This document shows, one piece after another, positions 1 through 7,420 of a stretch of DNA of 64,000 nucleotides. The notes beneath the pieces are model-generated. The model made no database searches. It saw only the letters and a program-made list of their open reading frames with translations, and had not been told where the DNA came from. The stretch comes from Oscillospiraceae bacterium. Its GTDB lineage: Bacteria > Bacillota > Clostridia > Oscillospirales > Acutalibacteraceae. The translations under genes were made by a program, and so were the position numbers. The first letter of the stretch is position 1. Every line of letters begins with the position of its first letter. Where the stretch lies: assembly GCA_015066345.1 (NCBI GenBank), contig SVOQ01000003.1, positions 1 to 64,000 of the forward strand. Reading direction: 5' to 3'.

Positions 1-2
1 TA

Positions 3-128
3 CCTGAAGTTGTTGTAGCAGTTGTGGATTCCGGTGTAGATTTAAATTGTAAGTATTTACAAGATAGATTGATACCGAAAGGCTTCAATAATGCAGGTGA
101 TGGTGTCAAGGGTTCAGAACAAGACTAA
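3..128 (+). pseudogene. 3'-truncated subtilisin-family (S8) protease fragment
   Basis: The frame is open from the window edge and stops at 126-128. It encodes about 41 residues that include VVVAVVDSGVD, the characteristic segment around the catalytic aspartate of S8 peptidases. The catalytic His and Ser regions that should follow are missing: the frame stops about 30 residues after the Asp. The start lies outside the window. The stop falls where the converging Toprim gene begins, so the protease was probably broken by insertion or deletion at the edge of the mobile element. Identification rests on one motif and is moderately sure; the truncation is directly visible. Confidence 0.6.
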
Positions 129-1034
129 TTGGACCATCCACTTTTTATCAACCTCCTGTTTAGAAAATAATAAATCCTCATTCCAATCTTTTAATGTTGG
201 AACGAGGATTTCTGATTTAATGCCTTTTATAAATAGTTTATCCGAAAGTCTTTGTGCGGCTGTTTGACCTGCGTTATCATTATCAAAACAAATATAAACT
301 TGTTCAATATGATTGTTATCTCCAAGACATTGAAACAAAACATTATCTGCAACAGAACATGCCGCCGCATAGCTGTTGTTTCTCCATTCAATGGGATGCA
401 TTGATATAAATGAAAGCATATCTATTGGTGCTTCAAATAAATAAATTTCTTTTCCTGTTCCATGCCAATGAAAACTAAATTTGTTATCACTACCTGCAAC
501 ATTTCTTTTATAGGCACTTTCTTTAGCTGTTCCTCGTTTGTGAATATGTCTTGGAACACCATCGGAATCATATCCGATAAACAATACATTATGATAATCT
601 GCTGATTCTCGAAGCATTTTAGCATGAACAAATGCAGTGATTATATCTCTACTAATCCCTCTATCTTTCATAAGATATTCATATAATCTTCTCATATTAG
701 AATTTGTTTGAGGCAATATTAATTCTTTTGTATGTTTTTGAGTAGGGGAGGAGTATGATATAACAGTACCATTTTCATTAAGTAAATACTCCATTGCTTC
801 ACTGTATGTTTTATTAAAAAACTTTTGAAGAAAACTAACAACATTACCGCCTTCTTGCTCGTAATGGTGATACCAAACATTGTTTCTAATAGATACCTTT
901 CCAGTAGGACTTTCCCATATATATTCATTCCCACACCGATTTAACTTCTCACCTTGTTTACGTAAGAGTTCTGCAATATCCATATGATATGCTTTGTCTT
1001 TTTGTTCTGGAGAAAAGTGTATATAATTTGACAT
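114..1034 (-). CDS. Toprim-domain primase-like protein (DUF3991/Toprim type) of a mobile element
   Basis: The protein is about 306 aa from the ATG at 1034, which has a GAAAGAAGG ribosome site just upstream; an in-frame start at 1085 adds 17 residues without such a site. The N-terminal third is a primase-like zinc/DNA-binding region (EYIWESPTGKVSIRNN). The second half has a Toprim core with EIYLFEAPIDMLS and QVYICFDNDNAGQ, supplying the acidic metal-binding residues. Such proteins are carried by conjugative and mobilizable elements and probably prime plasmid-like replication. The last residues after KDWNEDLL run into the broken protease sequence, so the native C-terminus may have been replaced. 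It belongs with the DUF3800, relaxase and kinase genes that follow. Confidence 0.75.
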   Translation of the reverse strand: MSNYIHFSPEQKDKAYHMDIAELLRKQGEKLNRCGNEYIWESPTGKVSIRNNVWYHHYEQEGGNVVSFLQKFFNKTYSEAMEYLLNENGTVISYSSPTQKHTKELILPQTNSNMRRLYEYLMKDRGISRDIITAFVHAKMLRESADYHNVLFIGYDSDGVPRHIHKRGTAKESAYKRNVAGSDNKFSFHWHGTGKEIYLFEAPIDMLSFISMHPIEWRNNSYAAACSVADNVLFQCLGDNNHIEQVYICFDNDNAGQTAAQRLSDKLFIKGIKSEILVPTLKDWNEDLLFSKQEVDKKWMVQLVLF

Positions 1035-1104
1035 TGTAGAACCTTCTTTCAAAAAAAATAACAGGTTGATTGTAGATTCAATCAACCTGTTTAATAAAAA
1101 CTAC

Positions 1105-1788
1105 TTATTTTTTTATGAATTTCTTTTTTTCTACAGACTTAATATAATTTTTATATAATTCTTGCGGTTTGTAGAAAAAGTTAGTTTCAGATTTTGTGAG
1201 TAAATTGCTTTCTCTTTTTTGTTTGAGCAATTCTATTGAACAAATAAAATCAGCAGATTGCAACAACTGATACTGCTTCGGAGAGGCATTTTTAAACTCA
1301 ATAGCTGTTAATTTAGCGTGCATAATCACATTAAGAATGTAACTCAATTCGTTTTGACCATTGTCATAATATACAACAATCCTGTCAAACGAAAAGAAGT
1401 ATTCTTGGTTATCTTCTATGAATCTCGATAGTTGCTTAGATATACTTGCCGATAAAGCGTGTCTATCTTTGCATTCTCGTTTGTTAACAATAATATTGAA
1501 ATATCTTATCGGACAACTGATAGTAAAACGCAACATTTTGTTTAAAATCCTTCTGCGTTCATCAATATTCAAATTGTTATACGGGGATTCTTTTCGGATG
1601 ATAGGGTGTGTATGTACGTATTCATCCTGTATGTCACATTCAGCAAGCCAAGATTTCAGTCGCGTTATATTGTTAGTGATGTCGTCAGCTTGATTGTGAA
1701 AGACAAGTGTCACAATATAGAAAGGGGATTGATTTACCGCATCTCCAAAATCGCCTGACTCATCAATAAATATACTTAGTTCCTTCAA
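1105..1788 (-). CDS. DUF3800 domain protein
   Basis: About 227 aa, beginning KELSIFIDESGDFGD. The IDESGDFG segment is the hallmark of DUF3800 proteins, a family of predicted RNase-H-fold enzymes often found on mobile elements and in defence neighbourhoods; no reaction is established for them. An AGAAGG ribosome site directly abuts an ATG at 1797, so the TTG at 1788 (9 bases spacing) is the better start; the ATG would add three residues. A strong promoter and about 100 bases of structured leader lie upstream. Conserved acidic residues are also visible in VVYYDNGQ and near LLQSADF. Family is sure, function unknown. Confidence 0.8.
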   Translation of the reverse strand: MKELSIFIDESGDFGDAVNQSPFYIVTLVFHNQADDITNNITRLKSWLAECDIQDEYVHTHPIIRKESPYNNLNIDERRRILNKMLRFTISCPIRYFNIIVNKRECKDRHALSASISKQLSRFIEDNQEYFFSFDRIVVYYDNGQNELSYILNVIMHAKLTAIEFKNASPKQYQLLQSADFICSIELLKQKRESNLLTKSETNFFYKPQELYKNYIKSVEKKKFIKK

Positions 1789-1797
1789 GATAAACAT

Positions 1798-1904
1798 CCT
1801 TCTATAAATAAAAAATGGCGAGGAATATACTCCCCGCCTGCGATGGCCCCAGAGTTTACACCCAAGCCAATGCATTTCGGATACTGCGTATCCCTTTTGC
1901 ATCA
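1798..1904 (-). ncRNA. Structured 5' leader RNA upstream of DUF3800 (candidate DUF3800-type RNA motif)
   Basis: Three consecutive hairpins can be drawn on the minus strand between the promoter and the DUF3800 start. The first is 1870-1902: a 5-bp stem, a symmetric 4/4 internal loop, a 6-bp stem (GGATAC/GTATCC) and a 3-nt loop. The second is 1844-1869, closed by TGGC/GCCA. The third is 1817-1838, an 8-bp stem (GGCGGGGA/TCCTCGCC) with a 6-nt loop. The predicted transcription start falls at the edge of the first stem, so the RNA would be nearly all structure. Conserved RNA motifs named after DUF3800 genes are known from comparative work; I have not matched this one to a specific class. Confidence 0.55.
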
Positions 1905-1906
1905 TT

Positions 1907-1935
1907 ATTGTACCACAAAAATAGTATAGTGTCAA
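1907..1935 (-). promoter_or_regulatory. Sigma-A promoter of the DUF3800 gene
   Basis: On the minus strand TTGACA (1935-1930), a 17-base spacer and TACAAT (1912-1907). This is a near-consensus vegetative promoter, unusually strong for this element. Confidence 0.8.
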
Positions 1936-2028
1936 TAATGTATGAGTGATAAACCATAATGTTTTTTAAGTTACCACTATTATATACTATGCACACATTA
2001 AATTCAAATATACAAACAAAAATAAATT

Positions 2029-3273
2029 TTACATTTTTAATCCCTGAGCATATTTCTTTTCTTGAATCTTTTTAAGAACCTTTCTATCAACTTGTTGATC
2101 AGTCTGATTATCTTCTTCGAGCTTGTCTTGTATTGTTTGAGTTAACCTTGCGAATAATCTTGCAGAAGAAAGTGCTATATCAGTTTTCCAATGATACTTT
2201 TTAGGTGGTTGAAATGTAGGTGGAAGAGTAGGGATTTTAACTTTTCCGGGTAAATATATCTTCTCTACATTTTCATCTATAAAAGGATATTCAGATATAT
2301 CTTTGAGTCTAAGTGCTTCTTGCAGAACTGCATTTCGAATACTTTTGAATTCTTTGTTGGAAGATAATGGTACACGAGGTGGCATTTCTTCACGATAGAT
2401 TTTAACTATCATTTCCCTTTGTTCATACCAAAGCTCATATAGTTCTTTTATTCTCTCATCTGATGCCATCTCATCAACTATTCCATCAATTAAATTTTTA
2501 GCTCTTTTGGGAAGATAACCATACATCATTCTTCCTGAATAATTATCTAATTCGCTTACCAATTGTTTTAATAAGTCCGCGACAATGGGATTAGAATAGT
2601 GACCTTCATTTATTAAAGAAACCACTTCTTCAATCTTGTTTTTAGCTTCTTTTCGCAACTCATTTCGTCTGTCTGTTTGTTCAACATATATATTGTGCAT
2701 CTCAGAAGAAAAAATATCTTTTGCAAAAGTTCTTTTAAGATCATCTAAACGTTTCTCAGTTATGTATGGGTCTCTACCTACAGAATAAGCAACCAAATGT
2801 ATATGTGGATGATATGTTTCATTATGAAAAGCCGCATACCATCTTAAATCTGATGGAGAAATGTTCATTGATTTTGCTATAGCAATCGTGTTTCTTTTTA
2901 ACAACTCTTTCCATCTAATTGAACGAGCATAGTCCAAGGCTTCTGCATCATTTCGTTTCAAAGACATTATTGTAGTGAAGACTAAACCATCGTGATTAGC
3001 AATATCTTTTGCAACACTTTCAAGATTTATTTCTTCATCATGAAGTGAAAATAAACCATGTGTTCCTTGCTTTTCTACTCGTGGTCGCTTTGCAATATAA
3101 CCAATATAGTTTTCTTTTTTATCTATTAAATCAAAGTATTCTTCCAGTGTATCATCAATGAATTCACTAGCTAATCCCTTCGTTTTGTTTGATAAATAAT
3201 TCTCTGTATACAGATTCATCTTCAAACATAGCATATTCAGAAGAAAGTCGCATACCGAATTCTTCGTCATCAA
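2029..3273 (-). pseudogene. MobP3-type (MobL) relaxase, N-terminally damaged
   Basis: From residue 30 on, the product reads like MobP3 relaxases: TKGLASEFIDDTLEEY, NYIGYIAKRPRVEKQGTHG, LRWYAAFHNE and the metal-binding HPHIHLV histidine motif, followed by the helical region ending near PLSSNKEFKSIRNAVL. The family normally has about 60 more residues in front. Here that part is replaced by a short unrelated stretch, and the upstream bases encode an acidic peptide in another frame. No ribosome site precedes the ATG at 3273. The nickase is therefore probably inactive or made from a non-standard start. The C-terminal Sel1-type repeats present in some relatives are absent. Confidence 0.7.
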
Positions 3274-3337
3274 ATTCTACTGTATCAAATTCAATTCTGT
3301 CACGAAGCATTTCATAAAGAAGTGTAGGAGAAAACAT
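3167..3337 (-). other. 56-codon acidic open frame overlapping the relaxase 5' end (gene remnant)
   Basis: ATG at 3337 to TAG at 3169-3167, in a different frame from the relaxase. The product is rich in Asp/Glu (EFDTVEFDDEEFG) and has no recognised family. There is no clear ribosome site, and the frame stays open upstream of the ATG to a nearby stop. It is best read as the remnant of another gene joined to the broken relaxase, or as the original relaxase 5' region after a frameshift. Confidence 0.3.
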
Positions 3338-3485
3338 TTGAGGGTTTACATCAAAAATATATTATATTAATAAAAACGAACAATTTCAAATAACATCAAT
3401 TAATCTTTTTCTGAAAGATAGATAGGATAAAACGTTTGCAAAATCTATGTATTCTTATCATTTGAATTATTATTTAATAGTTTTA

Positions 3486-4982
3486 TTAAGACACCATCCA
3501 ATCTACTAAAGGATTGGGTGGTATTTTTCTTTGAAGTCGAAATCGTTCTTCACAATGTATAAAATTTGAAATGTGCATTACGAGGAACAATTTTCCCGAC
3601 CTCTCAACCGCAAATAAACCACATAGCAATTGAAAAAACTTTTCATTCTTTGCTAAATATTTTCTAAGTACATACACAATGTGTAAAATAGGGGCTTTTA
3701 TCACAGGACTTTCATGATTGCATAAATCTTTAATATCCCTCAATAATTCTACACAATGATAGTCGCAACATGAACAGAAGAATTTTTTGATACGTGCCGT
3801 TATATCTCTGCAGACATATGGGATTTTATGGTTATCCAAAATAGTGCTTAATTCATCGTATAATGCTTTATCCTTTGGGACATCGAGGTTCAATGCTTTG
3901 TATGATTGTCCATTGATATACGAGTTCGATTCAGATTTAAATTTACGGAAACAGTAATCTAACACAAAAGTCTGAAACAGCAAATTTTGTATAGATTCAT
4001 CAACATCATATAACGTATTGCGATGATAAATAGTATTAAGTTCTTCCAATTTTTCATCAGGTAAGTTTTCGAAAATGTACTGTCCTAAAAGTATGTCCTG
4101 AGTTGCTTGTGTTATAATCGTATCTTCTTGATCCTTGGAATAACCAGTATCTTCTATAGGATAGATCGATGCTTTAATGTCTTCGATTTTATCCTTTATT
4201 TCACCTTCGAGCAAATATAGTTCCGTTAATATTTCATCAATATTAGGACGAAGTTCAGGGTTTTGAATTCTGCATTTCTGTACAATACTATCTAATGGAA
4301 ATAGAAGTGGATTTTTATCTGCAATTGTTAAAAAATCTTCTCCAGATGGATTCTGTTTGGTAAAAAGCTCATTTATAATTCTTCCTAGAGCATATATATC
4401 GCATGCAGTGGTGACATCATCTGTTGCCAATTGTTCTGGGGCGGCATAGCGACGATTGCCTAACCAATCCCTTGTTTTGGTTTTTGTGGAATCCTCAAAA
4501 TGTGCAATACCAAAATCAGTCAAAACCAACGTGTTTTCATCATCTACAAGTATATTCTCAGGTTTCAAATCCCTATGAATAATACCAGCACTATGATTAT
4601 GAATAAACCGAAGAGCTTCGCACAACTGAATAATGTAGTCCAACAATACAAATGAATCGTTCTCTTCAGCAATAATAGAACGAAGATTTCTTGAATAATA
4701 CGGCATAACACAAAACGCTTTGCCTTTTTCCGTAACATAATCAAAAATTTTGATAATATGTTTGTGATTGGCATATTTACAAAACTGACACTCTCGTTCA
4801 AATCGAGTAAGTTTCACTTTGTTTTTATCATTTTCTTTATTCAAGAATTTTACAGCATATACGCAAGAATCACCCTTCACTTCAGCTTTCCACACAGTGC
4901 CATTTCCGCCGTCATCAATCCATTCCGTAATTGTATAATTATTTGATTCTAACTCTAAATTTGTTCCGACTTGAACTTCCAT
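3486..4982 (-). CDS. Serine/threonine protein kinase with unknown C-terminal domain
   Basis: 498 aa with a complete Hanks-type kinase domain at about residues 15-265: a glycine loop (DDGGNGTVW), Lys45 in YAVKF, the HRDLKPEN catalytic loop (Asp138), DFG (Asp156), APE and the late ELRPN arginine. The remaining 230 residues are helical, contain several Cys and His residues (CSCCDYHC), and belong to no family I recognise. There is no membrane segment and there are no PASTA repeats, so it is a soluble kinase, unlike the housekeeping PrkC. It has its own promoter, and the ribosome site AAGGAG lies 5 bases from the ATG. Its place on a mobile element next to DUF3800 is compatible with phage defence (compare staphylococcal Stk2), but that is inference. 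Confidence 0.85.
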   Translation of the reverse strand: MEVQVGTNLELESNNYTITEWIDDGGNGTVWKAEVKGDSCVYAVKFLNKENDKNKVKLTRFERECQFCKYANHKHIIKIFDYVTEKGKAFCVMPYYSRNLRSIIAEENDSFVLLDYIIQLCEALRFIHNHSAGIIHRDLKPENILVDDENTLVLTDFGIAHFEDSTKTKTRDWLGNRRYAAPEQLATDDVTTACDIYALGRIINELFTKQNPSGEDFLTIADKNPLLFPLDSIVQKCRIQNPELRPNIDEILTELYLLEGEIKDKIEDIKASIYPIEDTGYSKDQEDTIITQATQDILLGQYIFENLPDEKLEELNTIYHRNTLYDVDESIQNLLFQTFVLDYCFRKFKSESNSYINGQSYKALNLDVPKDKALYDELSTILDNHKIPYVCRDITARIKKFFCSCCDYHCVELLRDIKDLCNHESPVIKAPILHIVYVLRKYLAKNEKFFQLLCGLFAVERSGKLFLVMHISNFIHCEERFRLQRKIPPNPLVDWMVS

Positions 4983-5027
4983 TGGTGCTCCTTTCCTTGA
5001 ACCATCGCAAAAAAATTTGGTTTATTA

Positions 5028-5056
5028 ATTATATCATAGGAGTAGGCAGTTTTCAA
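5028..5056 (-). promoter_or_regulatory. Sigma-A promoter of the kinase gene (extended -10)
   Basis: Minus strand TTGAAA (5056-5051), 17-base spacer, TGATATAAT with the -10 hexamer at 5033-5028. Confidence 0.75.
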
Positions 5057-5068
5057 CGGATATAAAAA

Positions 5069-5091
5069 TACCCACTCAAACAGAGTGGGTA
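5069..5091 (-). terminator. Rho-independent terminator
   Basis: 9-bp stem TACCCACTC/GAGTGGGTA with a 5-nt loop. On the minus strand it is followed by ATTTTTATA. It would shield the kinase promoter from upstream minus-strand transcription. Confidence 0.6.
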
Positions 5092-5121
5092 AATACAATT
5101 GTTCTGAACGATATTGTAAAA

Positions 5122-5150
5122 AAATACGCAATCAAAATGATTGCGTATTT
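5122..5150 (-). terminator. Strong Rho-independent terminator behind the tRNA-like sequence
   Basis: Perfect 13-bp stem (5122-5134 with 5138-5150) and a 3-nt loop. On the minus strand it runs directly into a T-rich tail. It begins 3 bases after the CCA end of the degenerate tRNA. Confidence 0.75.
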
Positions 5151-5152
5151 TA

Positions 5153-5225
5153 TGGTGGAGCATAGGGGCGAACCCTGATCTCTTGGCTGTTAGTCAAACA
5201 CTCATCTCAGTTGAGTTAATGCCCC
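5153..5225 (-). pseudogene. Degenerate tRNA (resembles tRNA-Ala), likely pseudogene
   Basis: On the minus strand the sequence has a 7-bp acceptor stem (GGGGCAT with ATGCTCC), a discriminator A, an encoded CCA, a D-stem (ACTC/GAGT), a TTCG in the T-loop position and an anticodon-like loop CTAACAG. The T-arm is about 4 bases short, the D-loop lacks the GG pair, and the anticodon stem has a mismatch. It resembles a Clostridial tRNA-Ala(GGC) that has lost bases and gained mainly G-to-A changes; the loop would now read AAC. A terminator follows directly, so it was once, or still is, a transcription unit. It is unlikely to charge normally. Confidence 0.55.
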
Positions 5226-5727
5226 GTGTAGTATTGTGTTTTAGCTTTGTTTGATATCAATCATCTCGCTCATAGCAACTATAGCCATTGTAGTACTGGT
5301 TATGACGGACAAAGAACACTATAATAATGTTAAGAAACTTTTAATTGATGAAAAGGTCTAATAAAAAAATCAAATAAAAAAATCAACTAAAAAAATCAAA
5401 TAAATAACATTGTTTAGTTGTGAATAGAATAATTTTGTGTGTGGATATGTAGTTGTTATTTTAAAAACAATACACTTGCTTTATATTATTATAAGGACGG
5501 TTGTTATGTGTTAACTTTCCTCAGCATATGTATTTTATAATTGTATGTACGTGTTTTTATAGTTTTACTTACTCGTGTTATAGAAGCGTTTGCATTGGTG
5601 TTTAAAGGCGACATGTGAGTTGCAAACTTTTAGCAAGCGAAGTTTTTAGGCTTTTATTTAACCTGTATAATAAAATACCTATAGTGTTTAATGTATGTGA
5701 TTAGTATTAACGAAACGAATGTAACAT
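5226..5727. other. AT-rich intergenic region between the element and the spoVA remnant
   Basis: No convincing gene. A plus frame ending at the stop near 5360 encodes a short hydrophobic stretch followed by MTDKEHYNNVKKLL. It could be a tiny membrane peptide or the tail of a lost gene, but it has no clear start or ribosome site. The region also holds the 13-bp tandem repeat described separately. Confidence 0.4.
5362..5400. repeat. Three tandem copies of a 13-bp AT-rich unit
   Basis: Unit TAAAAAAATCAAA repeated three times without gaps (5362-5374, 5375-5387, 5388-5400). The only difference is the last base of the middle copy (C). Confidence 0.85.
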
Positions 5728-5754
5728 TTACGCTGATGTGTAAATGTTACATTC
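5717..5754. terminator. 15-bp perfect inverted repeat, terminator-like
   Basis: GAATGTAACATTTAC (5717-5731), an 8-nt loop, then its exact complement (5740-5754), with ATTTTG following on the plus strand. The stop codon of the truncated spoVAD frame lies inside it. It may be a terminator or the end of an inserted or deleted segment. Confidence 0.5.
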
Positions 5755-6471
5755 ATTTTGTTTAATGTGTCTCCTTTCTTGAAATTGATTGTGTAGAAAG
5801 ACCATACCTTTTGTATATGGTCTTAGTTTAACATTAACAGGTGCCATTGCTGCGCCCATATTGTTGGAGTCAGTTATATTTAAATCACGAACTTCCCCGA
5901 TAATTGCTTTATCAATTATAGGGGAATTGTTTTCTTTTTGTGTATTACTGACGATGGCACAACCGGCACCGGTTACTGTCCATTGTGCGGCAGGGGTTCT
6001 TTGTCCGCCGTATTCAAGGGGGAATCTGTATTGTCGTTCTGCGGAGCAGAAATGTGACGATGCGGCGGCTACTGCGTTTGTGACGGCACCCGAATCAACG
6101 AGGATTCCCGACATTATAAGGGATAGAGCCATTGTAGAACACGCACCGTATAACCCCGAAAAAGGGATTTTTAAGTCACGCATACCAAAAGATGAGCCGA
6201 TACATTGATTTAAAAGGTCACCTGCAAAGGCACATTGAATATCAGTCTTATTTAAACCTGCTTTTTTCAAAGCGGTGGTAATAGCGGATTTTTGTAAATG
6301 GGTTTCGGCTTTTTCAAAGGATTTTTCACCACAGAATTCATCGGTAAAAATTTTATCAAAATATTCTCCGAGAGGTCCCTCGGATTCCATTTTACCAACG
6401 GCGGCTGCATAGCCGATAATATTGGGTTTGTTTGTAAAAGTTATGGTGTAATTACCTGTTCTTTCGGCCAT
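5728..6471 (-). pseudogene. spoVAD: Stage V sporulation protein AD, 3'-truncated
   Basis: From the ATG at 6471 (GAGGAAG upstream) the product matches SpoVAD: FTNKPNIIGYAAAVGKMESEGPLG near the N-terminus, YGACSTMALSL with the thiolase-fold cysteine, SHFCSAERQYRFPLEYGGQR, and the later NNMGAAMAP block. SpoVAD helps move dipicolinic acid into the spore and is usually about 340 aa. Here the family match stops after MAP (base about 5835). The next 37 or so codons are unrelated, so roughly the last 100 residues are missing. The usual downstream spoVAE genes are also absent. A 9-bp hairpin at 5798-5824 lies just past the junction. Probably non-functional unless another copy exists. Confidence 0.8.
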
Positions 6472-6551
6472 AAAATACTTCCTCAAATTATAGTGGAAAT
6501 ATTTTTTGTAATATGACTCAGAATATACGAATCCTTTAAAAAATGAAAACA

Positions 6552-6580
6552 TTTACAAAATTATATAAATATGATATTAT
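6552..6580 (+). promoter_or_regulatory. Sigma-A promoter of the lipoprotein gene
   Basis: TTTACA (6552-6557), 17-base spacer, TATTAT (6575-6580), about 20 bases before the coding start. It overlaps the upstream region of spoVAD on the other strand. Confidence 0.65.
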
Positions 6581-6600
6581 GACGAAGAGGAGTGGTGTGT

Positions 6601-7269
6601 ATGAAAAAAATACATTTAATTATACCTGTTCTTATAGTATCTATTATGTTTTTAGGTTGTTTTGGCGGTAAGAAACAGGCGGAAGAAGTTTCAACAACAA
6701 CTCAACCGGAAACAACCACAGAATCTACCGGCTCAATAGAGGTAATTGACAAAGACCCCGTTGAAAATACCCAACTTTCCGAAGTTGAATGGGATTTGAA
6801 TTTACCGATACCTCAAGGCTCAATGGATTTTACATTCAGTAGCGGTGCAGGCGGTTGGGGTACGGTTATGACCCTTAAGGATGACGGCTCCTTTACGGGT
6901 GAATACCACGATTCCGAAATGGGTGATATGTCGGAAGAATATCCCAATGGTACTGTTTATGTATGTAATTTTTCAGGTAAGTTTGAAAATATAAAGAAAG
7001 TTAACGAGTATACATACAAAATGACTTTGTCATATATTGACAAAGAGGAAACCTATGGCGAAGAATGGATTGAGGACGGTATAAGATATATAGGCGCTAA
7101 CCCCTATGGTCTTGAGTCAGGTAAGGATTTTTACTTCTATCTTCCCGAAACACCTGTGCACGAGCTTTCAGAAGGCTTTATGACCTGGTCACCAAACTAT
7201 TATTCGGGCTACACTCTTGAGTATTACGGTATCTGGAATGTGGAGAATGACTACGGATTTTTCGGATAA
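6601..7269 (+). CDS. Secreted lipoprotein of unknown function
   Basis: 222 aa from the ATG at 6601, with GAGGAG 8 bases upstream; a GTG nine bases earlier is less likely. A short signal peptide ends in the lipobox IMFLGC, so the mature protein should be lipid-anchored on the outer face of the membrane. A Thr/Glu-rich linker (TTTQPETTTESTG) follows, and then a beta-rich domain with many Gly and Tyr residues and no family I recognise. It is the first plus-strand gene of the accessory block inserted between spoVAC and spoVAD. Confidence 0.75.
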   Translation: MKKIHLIIPVLIVSIMFLGCFGGKKQAEEVSTTTQPETTTESTGSIEVIDKDPVENTQLSEVEWDLNLPIPQGSMDFTFSSGAGGWGTVMTLKDDGSFTGEYHDSEMGDMSEEYPNGTVYVCNFSGKFENIKKVNEYTYKMTLSYIDKEETYGEEWIEDGIRYIGANPYGLESGKDFYFYLPETPVHELSEGFMTWSPNYYSGYTLEYYGIWNVENDYGFFG

Positions 7270-7286
7270 TTAATTTGCTTTTGTGG

Positions 7287-7316
7287 TTGACTTTATTAAA
7301 TCTTAATAAATAATAC
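7287..7316 (+). promoter_or_regulatory. Promoter of the pnuC transcript
   Basis: TTGACT (7287-7292), 18-base spacer, TAATAC (7311-7316), immediately before the structured leader. Confidence 0.5.
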
Positions 7317-7321
7317 TTTTA

Positions 7322-7409
7322 GTAACTGCCACCGGGTAGTAAGATGCAAATAGCATCCGTTTACACATCGTTAGGTCTTAGAAGATGTGTATACGGATGC
7401 TTGTTTTTT
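7322..7409 (+). ncRNA. Candidate NAD+-II (pnuC motif) riboswitch with terminator
   Basis: The leader has a small hairpin CTGCC-ACCG-GGTAG (7326-7339) and a second, GATGC-AAATA-GCATC. The second competes with a long terminator stem (7353-7369 with 7384-7400, 16 bp with one mismatch) that ends in TTGTTTTTT and is followed at once by the ribosome site AGGAG. Use of the same GCATC strand in both folds makes it a switch. Its position directly before pnuC fits the pnuC-motif NAD+ riboswitch class, but I have not checked it against a covariance model. The switch architecture is clear; the ligand is inference. Confidence 0.6.
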
Positions 7410-7420
7410 AGGAGAATTTT

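Noticed and set aside
3486-4982. Firm assignment of the kinase as Stk2
   Set aside because: Only the kinase domain and similar length support it; the C-terminal domain could not be compared.
5153-5225. Functional tRNA
   Set aside because: The T-arm is about 4 bases short, the D-loop lacks its GG pair, and the anticodon stem is mismatched.
5789-6208. 139-codon open frame on the plus strand across spoVAD
   Set aside because: It runs opposite to a clear SpoVAD frame and its product has no family features; it is a shadow of biased codon use.
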